DNA of 64,000 nt from Talinum fruticosum (lineage: Eukaryota; Streptophyta; Magnoliopsida; Caryophyllales; Talinaceae), in contig JAITYX010000026.1 in NCBI GenBank assembly GCA_021018815.1, positions 6,820,001-6,884,000 of the forward strand. The letters are read 5' to 3'. The position numbers and the translations under genes were made by a program. The notes beneath the pieces are model-generated. The model worked only from the letters and a program-made list of their open reading frames with translations. It made no database searches and was not told the DNA's origin. Numbering within the stretch: the first letter of the stretch is position 1; each line of letters begins with the position of its first letter. This document shows positions 36,735 through 47,662 of this stretch, in pieces.

Positions 36735-37500
36735 GCGAAGCAATTCACTTCGTTTCTCACAGAGTTCATAGATGTCTTTGCATGGTCCTACAAAGACATG
36801 TCGGGCATAGATCCAAGTATTGCGAGAACACAAAATTTGGCTTTACGAAGATGCTAAGCCGGTTAAGCAGAAGTTGAGAAGGATGTAACCGCAATTGGCC
36901 TTGAAAATTAAAGAGGAAGTTCGAAACAGATTGGAAATCGGGTTTATTAAGGTGGTTCACTATCCTCAATGGGTAGCAAATACGGCTCCAGTCCCGAAGA
37001 AATACGACGAGTTCACTATCCTCAATGGGATCACGCTCTACTTTCGTTCATGGATGGTTACACGGGGTATAATCAAGTGAAGATGGCTGAGGAAGACATG
37101 AAAAAGACGACCTTCATCACTCAATGGGGGACTTATTGGTATGTGGTGATGCCATTTGGGCTCAAAAATACGGGTGCAACGTAGTAGAGGACAACAACGA
37201 CATTATTACATGATATGATCCATAAAGAAGTTGAAGTGTACGTAGATGATATGATTATTAAGTCCAAGGACAGTGCAGGGGCACTTACCCAACTCGAGGA
37301 AATTCTTCCGTAGACTTAGAAAGTATAATATGGGCCTTAACCCTCAAAAGTGTACCTTTGGGGTAACCTCCGGTAAACTCGTTAGGCTATGTTGTCGGTC
37401 TTAGAGGGATTGAATTTGATCCATCCAAGATCAAGGCTATTAAGGAAATCCCTCCGCCAATTACGTAAAAGGAGATAAGGGGCTTCATAGGACATTTGCA
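36735..37500 (+). pseudogene. Gypsy element, right half: reverse transcriptase
   Basis: It reads through DVFAWSYKDMSGIDPS, ALKIKEEVRNRLEIGFI, SFMDGYTGYNQVKMAEED, MPFGLKNTGAT and EVYVDDMIIKSKD (the YVDD box). Successive blocks are in different frames with stops between. This is the reverse transcriptase of the same element whose protease lies at 25.2-26.0 kb. Confidence 0.9.
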
Positions 37501-38535
37501 GTACATCAGTCATTTCATATCAAAATTGACTATGGTCTCGTGAACCTATTTTTAAGAAGTTAAAGAAAGGATCCGAGCCCATTTGGGATGCCGAGTGCCA
37601 ACAAACATTCGAGAAGGTTAAGGAATACCTGACTATTCCACCAGTGTTAGTTCTACCCCAATCAGGGAGACCTTTGCTTTTGTATCTCTTAACGGAGACA
37701 GCTATGGAAGCCATGCTAGCTAAGAAGGACGACAAAGAAGAACACGTGATCTATTATCTTAGAAAGAAGTTTCTGGATTATGAGACTAGATACACACCGT
37801 TAGAGAAGACATCTTTGGCTTTAGTTTGGGCTACCAAGAAGCTCGGACACTACATGCTAACCCACACAAGTACATGTGGTAGCACCTATGAATCCTATTA
37901 AGTATATACTTGAGCAACCGACTATTAGTATTAAGATAGCGTGATGGATTATCATGCTATCGAATTTGAACTCAAGATTATTCCTTAAAAAGCAATCAAA
38001 GGAAGAGTAGTATCGGAATTTTTAGTAGATCTACCCATGCTTGAATCATAACCCGAACACCTTGACTTCCCATATGAAGACATTCTACAAGTAGAGGTGG
38101 ACGTTTGGACAATGTATTTTGATGGCACTTCAAATCGAAAGGTTTTGGAGTAGGGATTCTTTTAGTCTCACCGGAGGAAGCACATTACCATTTCGGTTAA
38201 GTTGGATTTCGAGGTCACTAATAATGTTGCAGAGTACGAAGCTTGTATCACAAGACTTGAAGCTGCAAGAGAAATTGGGGTTAAGAGCATCAAGGTTTTT
38301 GGTGACTCCGAGTTTGATCATTAATCAAATTTCACAGAGGTGGAAGGTACGTAGTGAAGCCTTGGCACCTTACCAAGCATATCTAATAGAATTATCTAAG
38401 CACTTCGAGAATATTTCCTTCACTTACCTTGATAAGGACGATAATCAATTTGCGGATGCACTAGCCAAGTTAGCATCTATGATCAATATTCTTGTTGGCA
38501 TTCACTCAATGCCTATTCACATCGAGCGGTGAAGT
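37501..38535 (+). pseudogene. Gypsy dual RNase H region (RH and aRH)
   Basis: First RNase H: FEKVKEYLTIPPVLVLP, EEHVIYYLRKKFLDYETRYT and LALVWATKKLGHYM. A second RNase H follows with MYFDGTSN, NNVAEYEACITRLEAAREIG and YLDKDDNQFADALAKLASM. Two consecutive RNase H domains are diagnostic of the Tat lineage of plant Ty3/Gypsy elements. Frameshifts present. Confidence 0.85.
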
Positions 38536-38689
38536 CAACCAGCGAAGTAAACTTGCAGACGTTTTCACCTTAGAGATATCTAATATTGACCATAGCGAGT
38601 TGGTATCATAATATCTATAAGTATTTAGATAAGCAAGAATATCCCGTGGGTTCCACACCTAGAGCTTAACGAGCCATCGGGATGTTTGC

Positions 38690-39345
38690 TGCATAGTTCT
38701 TCCTCAATCAAGGTCGGTTGTTTAAGAAAACTAATTCTGGGATTAACTTACTTTGTGTCAATCAACATGAAGCAAATCACACCATAGAAGAGATTCATGG
38801 AGGAGAATGCGAACCTTATATGAATGGCGTAATGTTAGTTCGGAAAGTTCGGAGACTTGGTTATTATTGGTCAACTATGGCGGTAGACTCGTCACGACTT
38901 TGTTAAAAGGTGACATAAATGTCAGTGTATGCAAACTTACAACACCAACCCCCATTATTTCTTACTACATTATCCTCACCCTGCCCGTTTTCGGTTTGGG
39001 GAATTGACATCATTAGAAAGGTGACCCCTAAGGGGACATGTGGTCACGAATTTGTGTTAGTAACAATCGAATACTTCACCTAATGGGTAGAAGCGACTTT
39101 CTATGTGATATCGACATTGAAACAGTAGCCAAATTCATCACCCGAAAATATTATTTGTTGCTATGGAGTACCTCATGAACTTATAAGTGACCACGGTAGT
39201 CATTTTAAGAAAGAAGTGGCAGATTTGCTAGATAAGTATAAAATCGAGCATCACACATCTTACGTGTATCATCCTCGGACCAATAGAGCAGATTGAAACC
39301 GATAACAAGAATATCCGTACTTTATTACACAAGCATTGGCCATAT
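38690..39345 (+). pseudogene. Gypsy integrase remnant
   Basis: It shows EIHGGECEPYMNG (zinc-binding region), VRKVRRLGYYWSTM, VWGIDII, VPHELISDHGSHFKKEV and TDNKNIRTLL, split over frames. The end of the integrase and the 3' LTR are missing; element text fades out after about 39345. Confidence 0.8.
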
Positions 39346-39429
39346 CATATCTCATTTGTTAATACAAACATCAAAACTACAAACAAGCCTATACATAAAG
39401 CTATAACAATTTGAACAAGAGAGTTATTT

Positions 39430-39800
39430 CTATACGAGCATTGACTTCACTTCAGCCCTCATGTCCACCATCCGAATGATAAGCTTTGTCATTTCCTCTT
39501 TCAACTCCCTTATTTCAATGACATGTTCACAATCTCCTTGATTAGTTATCCTTTGCCTAACTTTACAAGTAGATTGGGAGCCCACATTTTCTTGCTTAGC
39601 AGCCTTTAGGTTCCACCCGAAAAGGAAGGTACCACATTTGAAGCGGCCATAATAAGGCTTCGGATAATTCTTTTGTGACCTTAACACAAGGTAGTCTAAT
39701 TTAGTTGTTACCCAACACCTTAGACAATATACCTTCACGGTGTCACCACCAAATCCATAATGTGCTGAAGCTTGCATGCTACAACTGCCAAAAATTAAAA
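39430..39800 (-). pseudogene. Degenerate GRF-type zinc-finger protein
   Basis: The minus frame contains VLRSQKNYPKPYYGRFKCG then TFLFGW, resembling the GRF zinc finger, but the first Cys pair is displaced. A short coiled-coil C-terminus (EIRELKEEMTKLIIRM) follows, as in small plant GRF proteins. A possible intron (39796-39893) and a CT-rich leader (39936-40080 on the minus strand) lie upstream. Such fragments are common in repeats. Function unknown; identification tentative. Confidence 0.4.
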
Positions 39801-39935
39801 AATCAAACAATAACAATTTCAAAGACCCATTCTACATTATCTCGGAGGCATAAACAAATTCAATTTCGAAAAATCAATTCCCTAACATACCTCATGAGAA
39901 AGCTTCAACCTTCGATGTTCGATGCTCACCTAGTG

Positions 39936-40075
39936 AGAGAAAGAGAGCGAGCGACAGAGAGAGAAAGGAAGAGAGAGAGAGAGAGCGAGCAAGCGAACGA
40001 GAGAGATGGATGGAGGAGACAGAGGGAGGAAAAGGAGGAGAGAGAGCGAGAGAAAGGAGAGAGACTCGGATATGG
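39936..40075. repeat. GA-rich low-complexity tract
   Basis: gagagagagc-type sequence over about 140 bp. The open frames here on both strands are low complexity. Confidence 0.8.
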
Positions 40076-40140
40076 CGGTGAATTTGTGAGAGTCACGAAG
40101 AAAGAGATAAAGTACTTTAGGATTAAATAAAATATCAATT

Positions 40141-40998
40141 CATTTTTATTTGGGCATAATTATCATTTAATGTTCACCAACCACAACTATATTAGCACAA
40201 ATATTGGAAAAGGACAGACTTAATTATTAATACCACTCGGTCAAGAGGGTTAAAAATTATTTTCCATAGGACATGGGTAGAAAAATAATTATCACATAGT
40301 ACGAGGGGTACGAGATGTTAATAATCTCATTTTAAAATATTTTTTTCATCTGTCACTATAATTTTGATATAAATTTTTCATACTGGTTATATATTGAAAC
40401 CTTGGCTTGATTAGAAAAACATATAATCACATAGATTATTGGGAAAAATATGCACAAGTTAATGCCCCCTTTGTCCATATCAATGCCAAAAACATCAAGT
40501 TTTGTAGTCCTATTTTATTATCAAGATTGTACTTTTTAATACTTTTCATTTAGAAAAAGTAAAGAGTAACCAATGTCTTCAACTCTCAATTGGAGGTATC
40601 TCGAATATTCAATAGTGTTGGAAACTAAATTATAATTGCACCTAACATTTAATGCTTATTTTTCAACATTTCTATATATTTGATAATGGATATGGACAGA
40701 AGAAGTAAAATAATAGTGATTTTTATTTTTAGTAGCTAATGTGACAGATTCATGTAAGATAAAACTAGTGCATTTATACCCATCGGTTAAAGAAATTTTA
40801 AATTAATATAACCAAATATTTATCCTCAAGCTGGTTTAACTATAAAGTCGTCATTCATGAGACAGACAAATTTAAGATCTAAACTAATACAAAGCTCATA
40901 AATAATGCAAGATAACAGAGGTTTATCGACATGTCTTCCAATTTTGCCTTTGTTGATGATGATTCTTCTTTTGATTGAACCTATTCAATCTTCCTTTG
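40141..40998. other. Intergenic, no gene seen
   Basis: AT-rich, no domain, no clear repeat ends. Confidence 0.5.
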
Positions 40999-41952
40999 TT
41001 AGTTGTCCCTCTTTTCGCTTTGTCCGATGTACTCTTCCCGCATCACTTTGAAATTGATGGGTGTTACGTTCCTACAACTGTCATTTGTGTCCTTTTCTTT
41101 TTGCTTGATCTTTTTGCACCGAAACAAGGTTAGTAGAATTTGATAGAGACTCATTTGCCCGTATATTGCTTCTTGCCACAAACCCCTTATTGGGCCAACT
41201 TCTTTTGTTCATCTTGGCCGGTTTCTTTGTGATCTTCTTTTTTCCCTTTAAACACATGCTATATTGTTAGACCGAGGACATAAACCCGCTTGTGAGTTCT
41301 TCTTCCTTCTTTGTAGACCTCTCTGCCTGGATCGATGATTGTACTCGTAATTGTTGAACAAACATTATCGCCCATATTAGCTTTCCCCTTATCAGCAATA
41401 GGTAAAGTTACCACTTTATCTCCATTCTTATAGGCTTGATTCTATGAACAATTGCTTTTTCTATCCTTAGAAACCCAAAAAGTCATGACCTCGGGCTTAG
41501 ATGCACAAGTGAATCCTTTTTTTTTTTTCCATTCATGAGACTTTCATAGTCACTTCGTGAAATTTTGATGAAACACCCCAGTCGACATGCATTGGAGAAC
41601 GTGATCCTATCCTCCTTAGCAATACCATCTTGGTTATGACATTTCTAAAAATATAGTCCTTAGTAGCCGGATTTACTCCTACCGACAAATTAGGACTCCT
41701 CCCTAAGAGTATCTCTCGGTTTGATGAGATTGAACTCTCACTTTCGATCTCTATGTCTTTCATTTGATTAGAATGACCATTCATTTGACTTGTTTGATTA
41801 CCGTTGATTGCCACATCAGGTTCAACGTCCAAATTATCTCGAGCCTTATCCAACACCTTTGAATCTGGATTTAAACTTTCGAAGACAACATCTTTCGAGT
41901 TATTCTTTTTACAATCTCTTTGAAAAGAGAGAGAGTCATTTGACCAAGTCAC
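40999..41952 (-). pseudogene. Unrecognised minus-strand coding remnant
   Basis: Frames at 40999-41181 and 41533-41952 have gene-like composition. The latter is 139 codons, Ser/Asn-rich and acidic, with a hydrophobic KDYIFRNVITKMVLLRRIG segment near its C-terminal end. I do not recognise a family. An old LINE ORF1 tail or host-gene fragment are both possible. Confidence 0.3.
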
Positions 41953-42002
41953 GATTCATTCCCTTACATTGTGTGCAAAGGTTGTCAAAAACATCCTTTC
42001 CA

Positions 42003-42621
42003 CTATCTTGGCCCTCTATAGGGAAAAAACTTCATTCTTAGAGCTCGAACCAATGTCTCTTTAATCTTCTTGAGCTCTTTAATAATACGTTTGCTTTTTG
42101 GTTCGAATTTAAGAGTTATTTCAAGATTTATTCTTGCATCCTCTATCCCGATAACATTTATATAAGCTAGGGCTTTCCTATATCTTACTTTGATATCATA
42201 CCGTTCAAATCTCAAAACCCAATCACATTTCTCAATATCTTTATCATATTCCTTAATCCTTAACCAACACGCGGATAGATTTGAATTAAGAGTAACTCCC
42301 AACTCGACGATCAATTCTACATCTTGGGCACAAATTGGGCACCCCACACATAGGAATTGTAGAGCTCTATCATACATCGAGATTGCCTTCGAAAATTCTT
42401 CTACTTTAAAAAAAATGGTCCCCTGAATCCTTCACTTTCCAAATTTCTTCCCTAGGGTGCTTCAAGGAACCACTTGTAGCTAAAAAACATAGTCCCGAGT
42501 TTTTATTTGCCTTGTCCATAACTACAAAGAGGAAAGTCGAGTGCCGCATAAGAAAAGGGAGAGCTTGTTCTTCGCTGTTTTGAAGAGGGAGTGTTTTAGA
42601 CTTCGAACAAACTTTACCCAC
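42003..42621 (-). pseudogene. TPR-domain protein pseudogene
   Basis: The upstream frame gives HPREEIWKVKDSGDHFF, a one-base slip in a run of T (42409-42416) follows, and the next frame reads KVEEFSKAISMYDRALQFLC, LNSNLSACWLRIKEYDKDI, then KCDWVLRFERYDIKVRYRKA and EITLKFEPKSK. These are consecutive tetratricopeptide helices as in TPR co-chaperone-like proteins. The partner and exact family are not identifiable. The frameshift and absence of the rest make it a fragment. Confidence 0.6.
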
Positions 42622-42734
42622 TTCATCAAATCTTCTTCTAAATTCGGATCTATGATGCGCAACTCAAGGGGCAAACGACCTAAATCCTTTAAATTGGTTT
42701 GGAAATACACTAATATGGCCATTGCCTTTATTTG

Positions 42735-42738
<4 letters not shown>

Positions 42739-42785
<47 letters not shown>
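42739..42785. repeat. (AT)n microsatellite
   Basis: About 46 bp of uninterrupted AT dinucleotides. Confidence 0.95.
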
Positions 42786-42792
<7 letters not shown>

Positions 42793-42923
42793 CCTGTTTG
42801 ACTTTACATAAAAAAATAGAATTTATTTATGTTATTTTATGTTCGTTTCTACTCCATTATGTTAATTTCAACTCTTTTATATTCGTTTATATTTATGTGC
42901 GTTTTGCATATAAGTTCAAACAG
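42793..42923 (+). mobile_element. MITE with TTATGTTCGT motifs, short copy
   Basis: It starts CCTGTTTGACTTTACATA and ends ATATAAGTTCAAACAG, an imperfect inverted repeat, with a short ttatgttcgtt core. Same family as 9255-9482 but 131 bp instead of 228, because the internal array is shorter. Confidence 0.5.
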
Positions 42924-42941
42924 ATACGTATATGTATATAT

Positions 42942-43373
42942 TGTTAAAATAAAATAAGAAAAAATCATTACTCACTTTCTAGAATCAAGACAACAAAATA
43001 ATATCTAAAATTTTCTACATGAAAAATCTACATCTTAGAAATATTTAGATGATTATTGAATCATCCTAGGAGATATCTAGATACTATTGTATTCTAGAAT
43101 TATCTTTGGAGCATTAGGATTTTGACAATTGGACAAATCTCCACCATACATTCAGGAGGTGGAACCAAGTATAAATAGGGGAATGACCTACCTATGTAAG
43201 CATCCATAAAAGTGAGAGTATTCACCACAAGAGAGAGTGAGAACTCTTAAGAAAGCAAGTGAGGTATCCCACATACTCTTGAGTGTCTATCTAAAATTTT
43301 GTAAATTTGCTTTCTCAAATTAATAATAAAGAGTTGTTTCTAACATATCACGTGATCTCCTAATTTTTCAACA
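42942..43373 (+). repeat. Copia 5' LTR
   Basis: TGTTAAAATAAAATAAG ... TTTTTCAACA, homologous to 46311-46745. Confidence 0.9.
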
Positions 43374-43375
43374 AG

Positions 43376-43388
43376 TGGTATCGGAGCA
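43376..43388 (+). promoter_or_regulatory. Primer-binding site of the Copia element
   Basis: TGGTATCGGAGCA, two bases after the LTR, matches the initiator-Met tRNA primer site with one change. Confidence 0.85.
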
Positions 43389-43543
43389 AGGTTTTGGTGA
43401 CCTTGTCTTGAGCTAGCATTGTTGTCTACACGGTCGGGGATCGGATTATAAAAGAAACTCTGCGACACGATCGGGGACTCGTGAAATCTATTGGTCAAGG
43501 ACCACATCTTGCTGGTTAAGTGTTGGGCGCTTACCAAGTTGTT

Positions 43544-44450
43544 ATGGCAGATCTATCAGCATTAGCTAGCTCATTCGAGAGCTCAATGGGAGCAACTATA
43601 GTACTTGGTGCACACGTATGAAATACTACTTGAAGGGGCAAGATTTATGGGGTATCGTTGGCGGTGATGAGAAAGTTGCTCCAACGGACCTCGATCGAAA
43701 AAGAAATGGGAGATTAAGGCAGGAAAGGCTATGTATGTTCGTCGGTCATCGTGGAGGACGAGTTCATACATCGTATCAAGGATTGCATGACACCAAAAGA
43801 AGCATGGGATACCTTAGCTACACTCTTCACGAAGAAGAATGAAGCTAAGCTATAACAATTGGAGAATGAGCTCGTGTCCATCAAACAAAGAGACATGACG
43901 GTAAGCCAATACTTCAAAAAAGTTAAATAGAGAAGGTAGACCCCGAAAGTGCAATCAACGAGTCTAGAATGCGTCGGATCATAATCCAAGGCTTGGACCC
44001 CAAATATAGCGGCCTTATTACGGCAACTCGAGGATGGGACACTCAAACCAATTTGACGTAACTAGAAAGTATCCTGGTCAATCAAGAAGACCTCGACAAA
44101 CAAATGTCCAAGGTCTCAATAAAGGAGGAAGAGAAAGCTCTATTTATAAGAAGGAGAGCACCTCAAGGCCAAGATAAGTCCGGGAGAAGATATATCGCAG
44201 AAGAAGATTACTCGAAAAAGAGGCAATCAAAGTACCGACAAGCACAACGTGGACGGGGTCCATCTTAAGGGGAAGTACACCAAGCTCGAAGTGATCGGGA
44301 AGAATCGAAGTATCGTCGACAAGAGGATCGATGCTACAAATGCGGCAAGAAAGGACATTATGCTCGAGACTGCAAATCTGTTTAAGAGGAAGGTAACATA
44401 GTTACTTTCAAAAACAATCAAAGTGAAGAAGAGTGGGACTTACAGGCATC
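43544..44450 (+). pseudogene. Copia gag with zinc knuckle
   Basis: It starts at 43544 (MADLSALASSFESS). Gag-type blocks appear in changing frames (CMTPKEAWDTL, LENELVSIKQRDMTVSQYF). A CYKCGKKGHYARDCK zinc knuckle lies at 44331-44375. Several stops and frameshifts. Confidence 0.8.
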
Positions 44451-44548
44451 CTTTGCAATAGAAGAGAGCAATGCTACACTCGATGTAGAATTAGCTATAT
44501 CATGTATCGAGGAGCCGAAAGAGGAAACCGCTCTTGCCATGATAAGCA

Positions 44549-44903
44549 ATGAATCCATCAACTATCAATATGACTCGGATAGTGGATTCGGGTTGCTCAA
44601 ATCACATGACAGGAGATATGAACAAGCTACATAGCATGACCAAATATAAAGGAAATCGGGTCGTGGTAACGACCAACGACTCTAAAATGCCAATAACCCA
44701 TGTTGGCAATGCATTGATTGCTCCTCGGTTTAGTCCGCATCAAGTACAGACTCCAAAATGTCTATCACGTTCCTAGTATGAGGAAGAACCTTCTATCCAT
44801 ATCGCAGTTGACATCTTCAGGGAACTACGTGGTCTTTGGTCCCAACGATGTTAAGGTATATCGCAGCCTCAAGCCTACGTCTCCGCCACTTATGGAAGGA
44901 TGA
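44549..44903 (+). pseudogene. Copia protease region
   Basis: RIVDSGCSNHMTGDMNKLHS is the Copia aspartic-protease DSG motif, followed by VYHVPSMRKNLLSISQLTSS in a shifted frame. Confidence 0.85.
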
Positions 44904-44919
44904 CGCCTCGAGTCGGTCT

Positions 44920-46100
44920 ATGTAATGTCAGCCTAAGATGCTTACATTGACAAAACAAGGAAGAATGAGACAATAGACTTATGGCATGCAAGACTCGGTC
45001 ACGTGAGTTATCACAAGTTGAAGGTGATGATCCGTAAGTCAATGATGAAGGGCCTTCCACAACTTGAGATTCGGGAGAACATAGTATGTGCGGGGTGTCA
45101 ATACGGAAAGGCGCATCAACTTCCTTACGAGGAGTCCTCATACAAAGCTAAGGCGCCACTTGAGCTCATCCATTCTTATGTCTTTGGAAGAGTAAAACAA
45201 CCATCCATCAACAGATACAGGTACATGATTACCTTTATCGATGATTTCTCAAGATATGTTTGGGTAGATTTTATGAAAGAAAAATCGGAGGCTTTGGATA
45301 AATTTAAGGAGTTCATAAATAAGGCCGAAAGTGAAATAGGGCACAAAGTAAAGTGCTTACGTACAAACAATGAGGGAGAATATACATCGGATGAGTTCTT
45401 AGAATACCTACAAGCACCTAAAATATGACACCAATTCACCTGTCCTAGCACACCGCAATAGAATGGTTTGGCAGAGAGAAAGAATCGACATCTTGTAGAG
45501 ACTCGCGAAGCATGCTACATGCCAAGAATGTACCTCGGGCCGAGTGCATGAAGACAGCGGTCTATGTCACGAATAGACTACCGCGAGCAAGGCTCGGGGT
45601 TTATGTCTCCATATGAGAAGTTATGGAATGTCAAGACCACGGTAAGCCATTTCGGGGTGTTTGGGTGTGTATGTTATGTCTTCATCCTCGACCACCTATG
45701 AAGCAAGTTCAACAAAAAGGCAATGCTACTGTATTTTCGTGGGCTATGATAATGAAAGAAAAAGGATGGAGGTGTTGTGACCCGACAACAAGACGTTGTT
45801 ATACATCGCAAAATGTGGTGTTCGACGAAGCATCTTAATGGTGGTCATCACGGACAATAACACTTCCTAACTCTAAGGAGATCGAGGAAAAGTTGAAGCA
45901 AAGGCTAGAAGATGACGAGAAAGACTCAAGCAAGACAACACCACAATAAGAAGTCATCGAAGAAGGAAGAGGTAAACAAGAGACATCGAGCGGGCACAAA
46001 AGTCCATGGAAGACGGGTGTGCATCATGCTTCTCCAAAAGAAGAGAGGCCAAGCCAACTCGAAGAGACAAGTGATAGAAGAAGTCCTAGAGCCGTAACTA
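44920..46100 (+). pseudogene. Copia integrase with mutated active site
   Basis: [14 protein letters not shown] and [15 protein letters not shown] form the zinc-binding part. The core has [10 protein letters not shown], where Copia integrases have Asp in place of Tyr, and [15 protein letters not shown], where the first Asn replaces the second catalytic Asp. Further blocks (NGLAERKNRHLVETRE, SPYEKLW) are in shifted frames. With two of three DDE residues gone, this integrase cannot be active. Confidence 0.85.
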
Positions 46101-46310
46101 AGGAGGTCTAAGAGGACACGGAAGCAAAATCCTAAATATGCTAATGCAAGCATTGGTAGAAAGACCGAGCATTAAGGAATCGAACACCTATAAAGAAGCA
46201 ATGGAAAAAGACAATGGAGGAAGAAATACAATCTTGGATTCGAATGAGACTAGTGAACTAGTACTCAAGCCGAAGGATGATAATAAAGAAAAGTGGGTAA
46301 TGAGGGGGAG
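46101..46310 (+). pseudogene. Copia deletion junction: pre-RT stub to polypurine tract
   Basis: The frame at 46138-46326 reads SIKESNTYKEAMEKD then LVLKPKDDNKEKWV, the block that normally precedes reverse transcriptase. The polypurine tract GAGGGGGAG (46302-46310) and the 3' LTR follow at once. All of RT and RNase H is missing. Confidence 0.75.
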
Positions 46311-46745
46311 TGTTAAAATAAAATAAGAGAAAAATCATTACCCACTTTCTAGAATCAAAACACCAAAATAATATCTAAAATTTTCTCTATGAAAATTTTA
46401 AATCTTAGAAAGATCTAGATGATTATTGAATCATCCTAAGAGATATCTACATACTATTGTATTTTAGAATTATCTTAGGAGCATTAGAATTTTAACACTT
46501 GGCCAAATCTCCACCATACATTAAAGAGAATGAACCACTCGTAAATAGGGAAATGACCTACTTATGTAAGCATCCACAAAAAGTAAAAGCATCCACCACA
46601 AGATAGAGTAAGGGCTCATAAGAGAACAAGTAAGGTATCCCACATACTCTTTAAGTGTCTATCTAAAGTTTTGTAAGTTTGCTCTCTCAAAGTAATAATA
46701 AAGAGTTGTGTCGAACATATCACGTGATCTCCTAATTTCTCAACA
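46311..46745 (+). repeat. Copia 3' LTR
   Basis: Homologous to 42942-43373 with scattered substitutions and small indels. It is followed by TATAT, the target-site duplication. Confidence 0.9.
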
Positions 46746-46750
46746 TATAT

Positions 46751-47224
46751 ACGTCAACCAGGTTGAGAATTAGGTCAGTTCTCATAACATATGCTTGCTA
46801 CAAAGTACAACTTGAGATTTCAAGGCCTACTCAAGAGGCAAACAAGTACTTGTTGAATTGAACGTGAGAGGTTTCACTGTATAGCACAAAAGTCGAGTCA
46901 TTACAACTAATTGATCACATCAGCAGGATAATAGCAAATCAGTCGCTAGTGCTCAGTCTAGAATTACTTGCCGTATCTTAGAATACAATAAACCAAGGAC
47001 CAATGTAAAAAGCTCTAGCTCACAATTGAAGAAGCATTAAATTACATAAATAAGTACAAGTTCGCGCATCAAGTAGCAGATAAAATACATGAGTACTCAA
47101 TAAGTAGGTTAGTGCTCAAGAAGAGCCTAACTAGGAGATAGATAAGTTGATGCTCAAGTAGAGCCCTAAGGTGTCAACAACTAATTGATTCATCATCTGG
47201 GGCATGCGGATTACCATGCCATTG
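46751..47224. other. 3' flank of the ligase locus
   Basis: No coding signal. It includes the presumed 3' UTR of the minus-strand ligase-like gene. A tandem-like pair of aagtagagcccta/aagaagagccta phrases occurs near 47120-47170. Confidence 0.5.
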
Positions 47225-47245
47225 TCAGTAGTACATCTCAGCCAC
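47225..47245 (-). pseudogene. Ligase exon 17 (last codons)
   Basis: VAEMYY then TGA at 47225-47227, an early end compared with LIG1 proteins that continue for a further short tail. Acceptor gttcag. Confidence 0.8.
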
Positions 47246-47392
47246 CTGAACAAAGAAGCAATACAGGAGAGAGACAGAGAGGGAGAGAAAAGGGAAAAAA
47301 AGAATAAAAAACAGTTGCAACGAATAAAGTTTGCAAATTAAGTGTAATCACACAGGAGATGAATGAAAGTTGCAATAAATTAGGTCGGGCAC

Positions 47393-47470
47393 CTGTTTTG
47401 ATGTTGTAGCTTGCTCTGGACTTTTATCATCACGGGGACGAATTAAAGTAGGATTCTTCAGCGAAAAACC
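47393..47470 (-). pseudogene. Ligase exon 16
   Basis: 78 bp, GFSLKNPTLIRPRDDKSPEQ to TTSKQ. The usual SLRFPR text reads SLKNPT, so the conserved Arg/Phe positions are altered. Confidence 0.88.
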
Positions 47471-47584
47471 CTGGAAACAGAAACAAAATAGACTATCACA
47501 TGATGCAATTCTTGTCTATATGTGAGATTACCACAAATAGAATAAGCTGGAATATGCACACTGAAAAAATTTCAAGAACCGAAC

Positions 47585-47662
47585 CTTCTTGGAATCCAAT
47601 CTGTCAGTTCCAGCACAATACACAGGACTGATAGTCAGGCCACCAGCTTTCACCTCCCATAC
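47585..47662 (-). pseudogene. Ligase exon 15
   Basis: 78 bp, VWEVKAGGLTISPVYCAG to LDSKK (motif VI region). The basic residue normally after SPV.. is Cys here. Confidence 0.88.

Larger units (their letters stand above)
42942..46745 (+). mobile_element. Internally deleted Ty1/Copia retrotransposon
   Basis: A 3.8-kb element with LTRs of 432 and 435 bp, TG...CA ends, a 5-bp TATAT duplication (42937-42941 and 46746-46750), a primer-binding site and a polypurine tract. Gag, protease and integrase are present in decayed form. Reverse transcriptase and RNase H are absent: the sequence passes from the region before RT straight to the polypurine tract. It could only move with help from another element. 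Confidence 0.9.
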
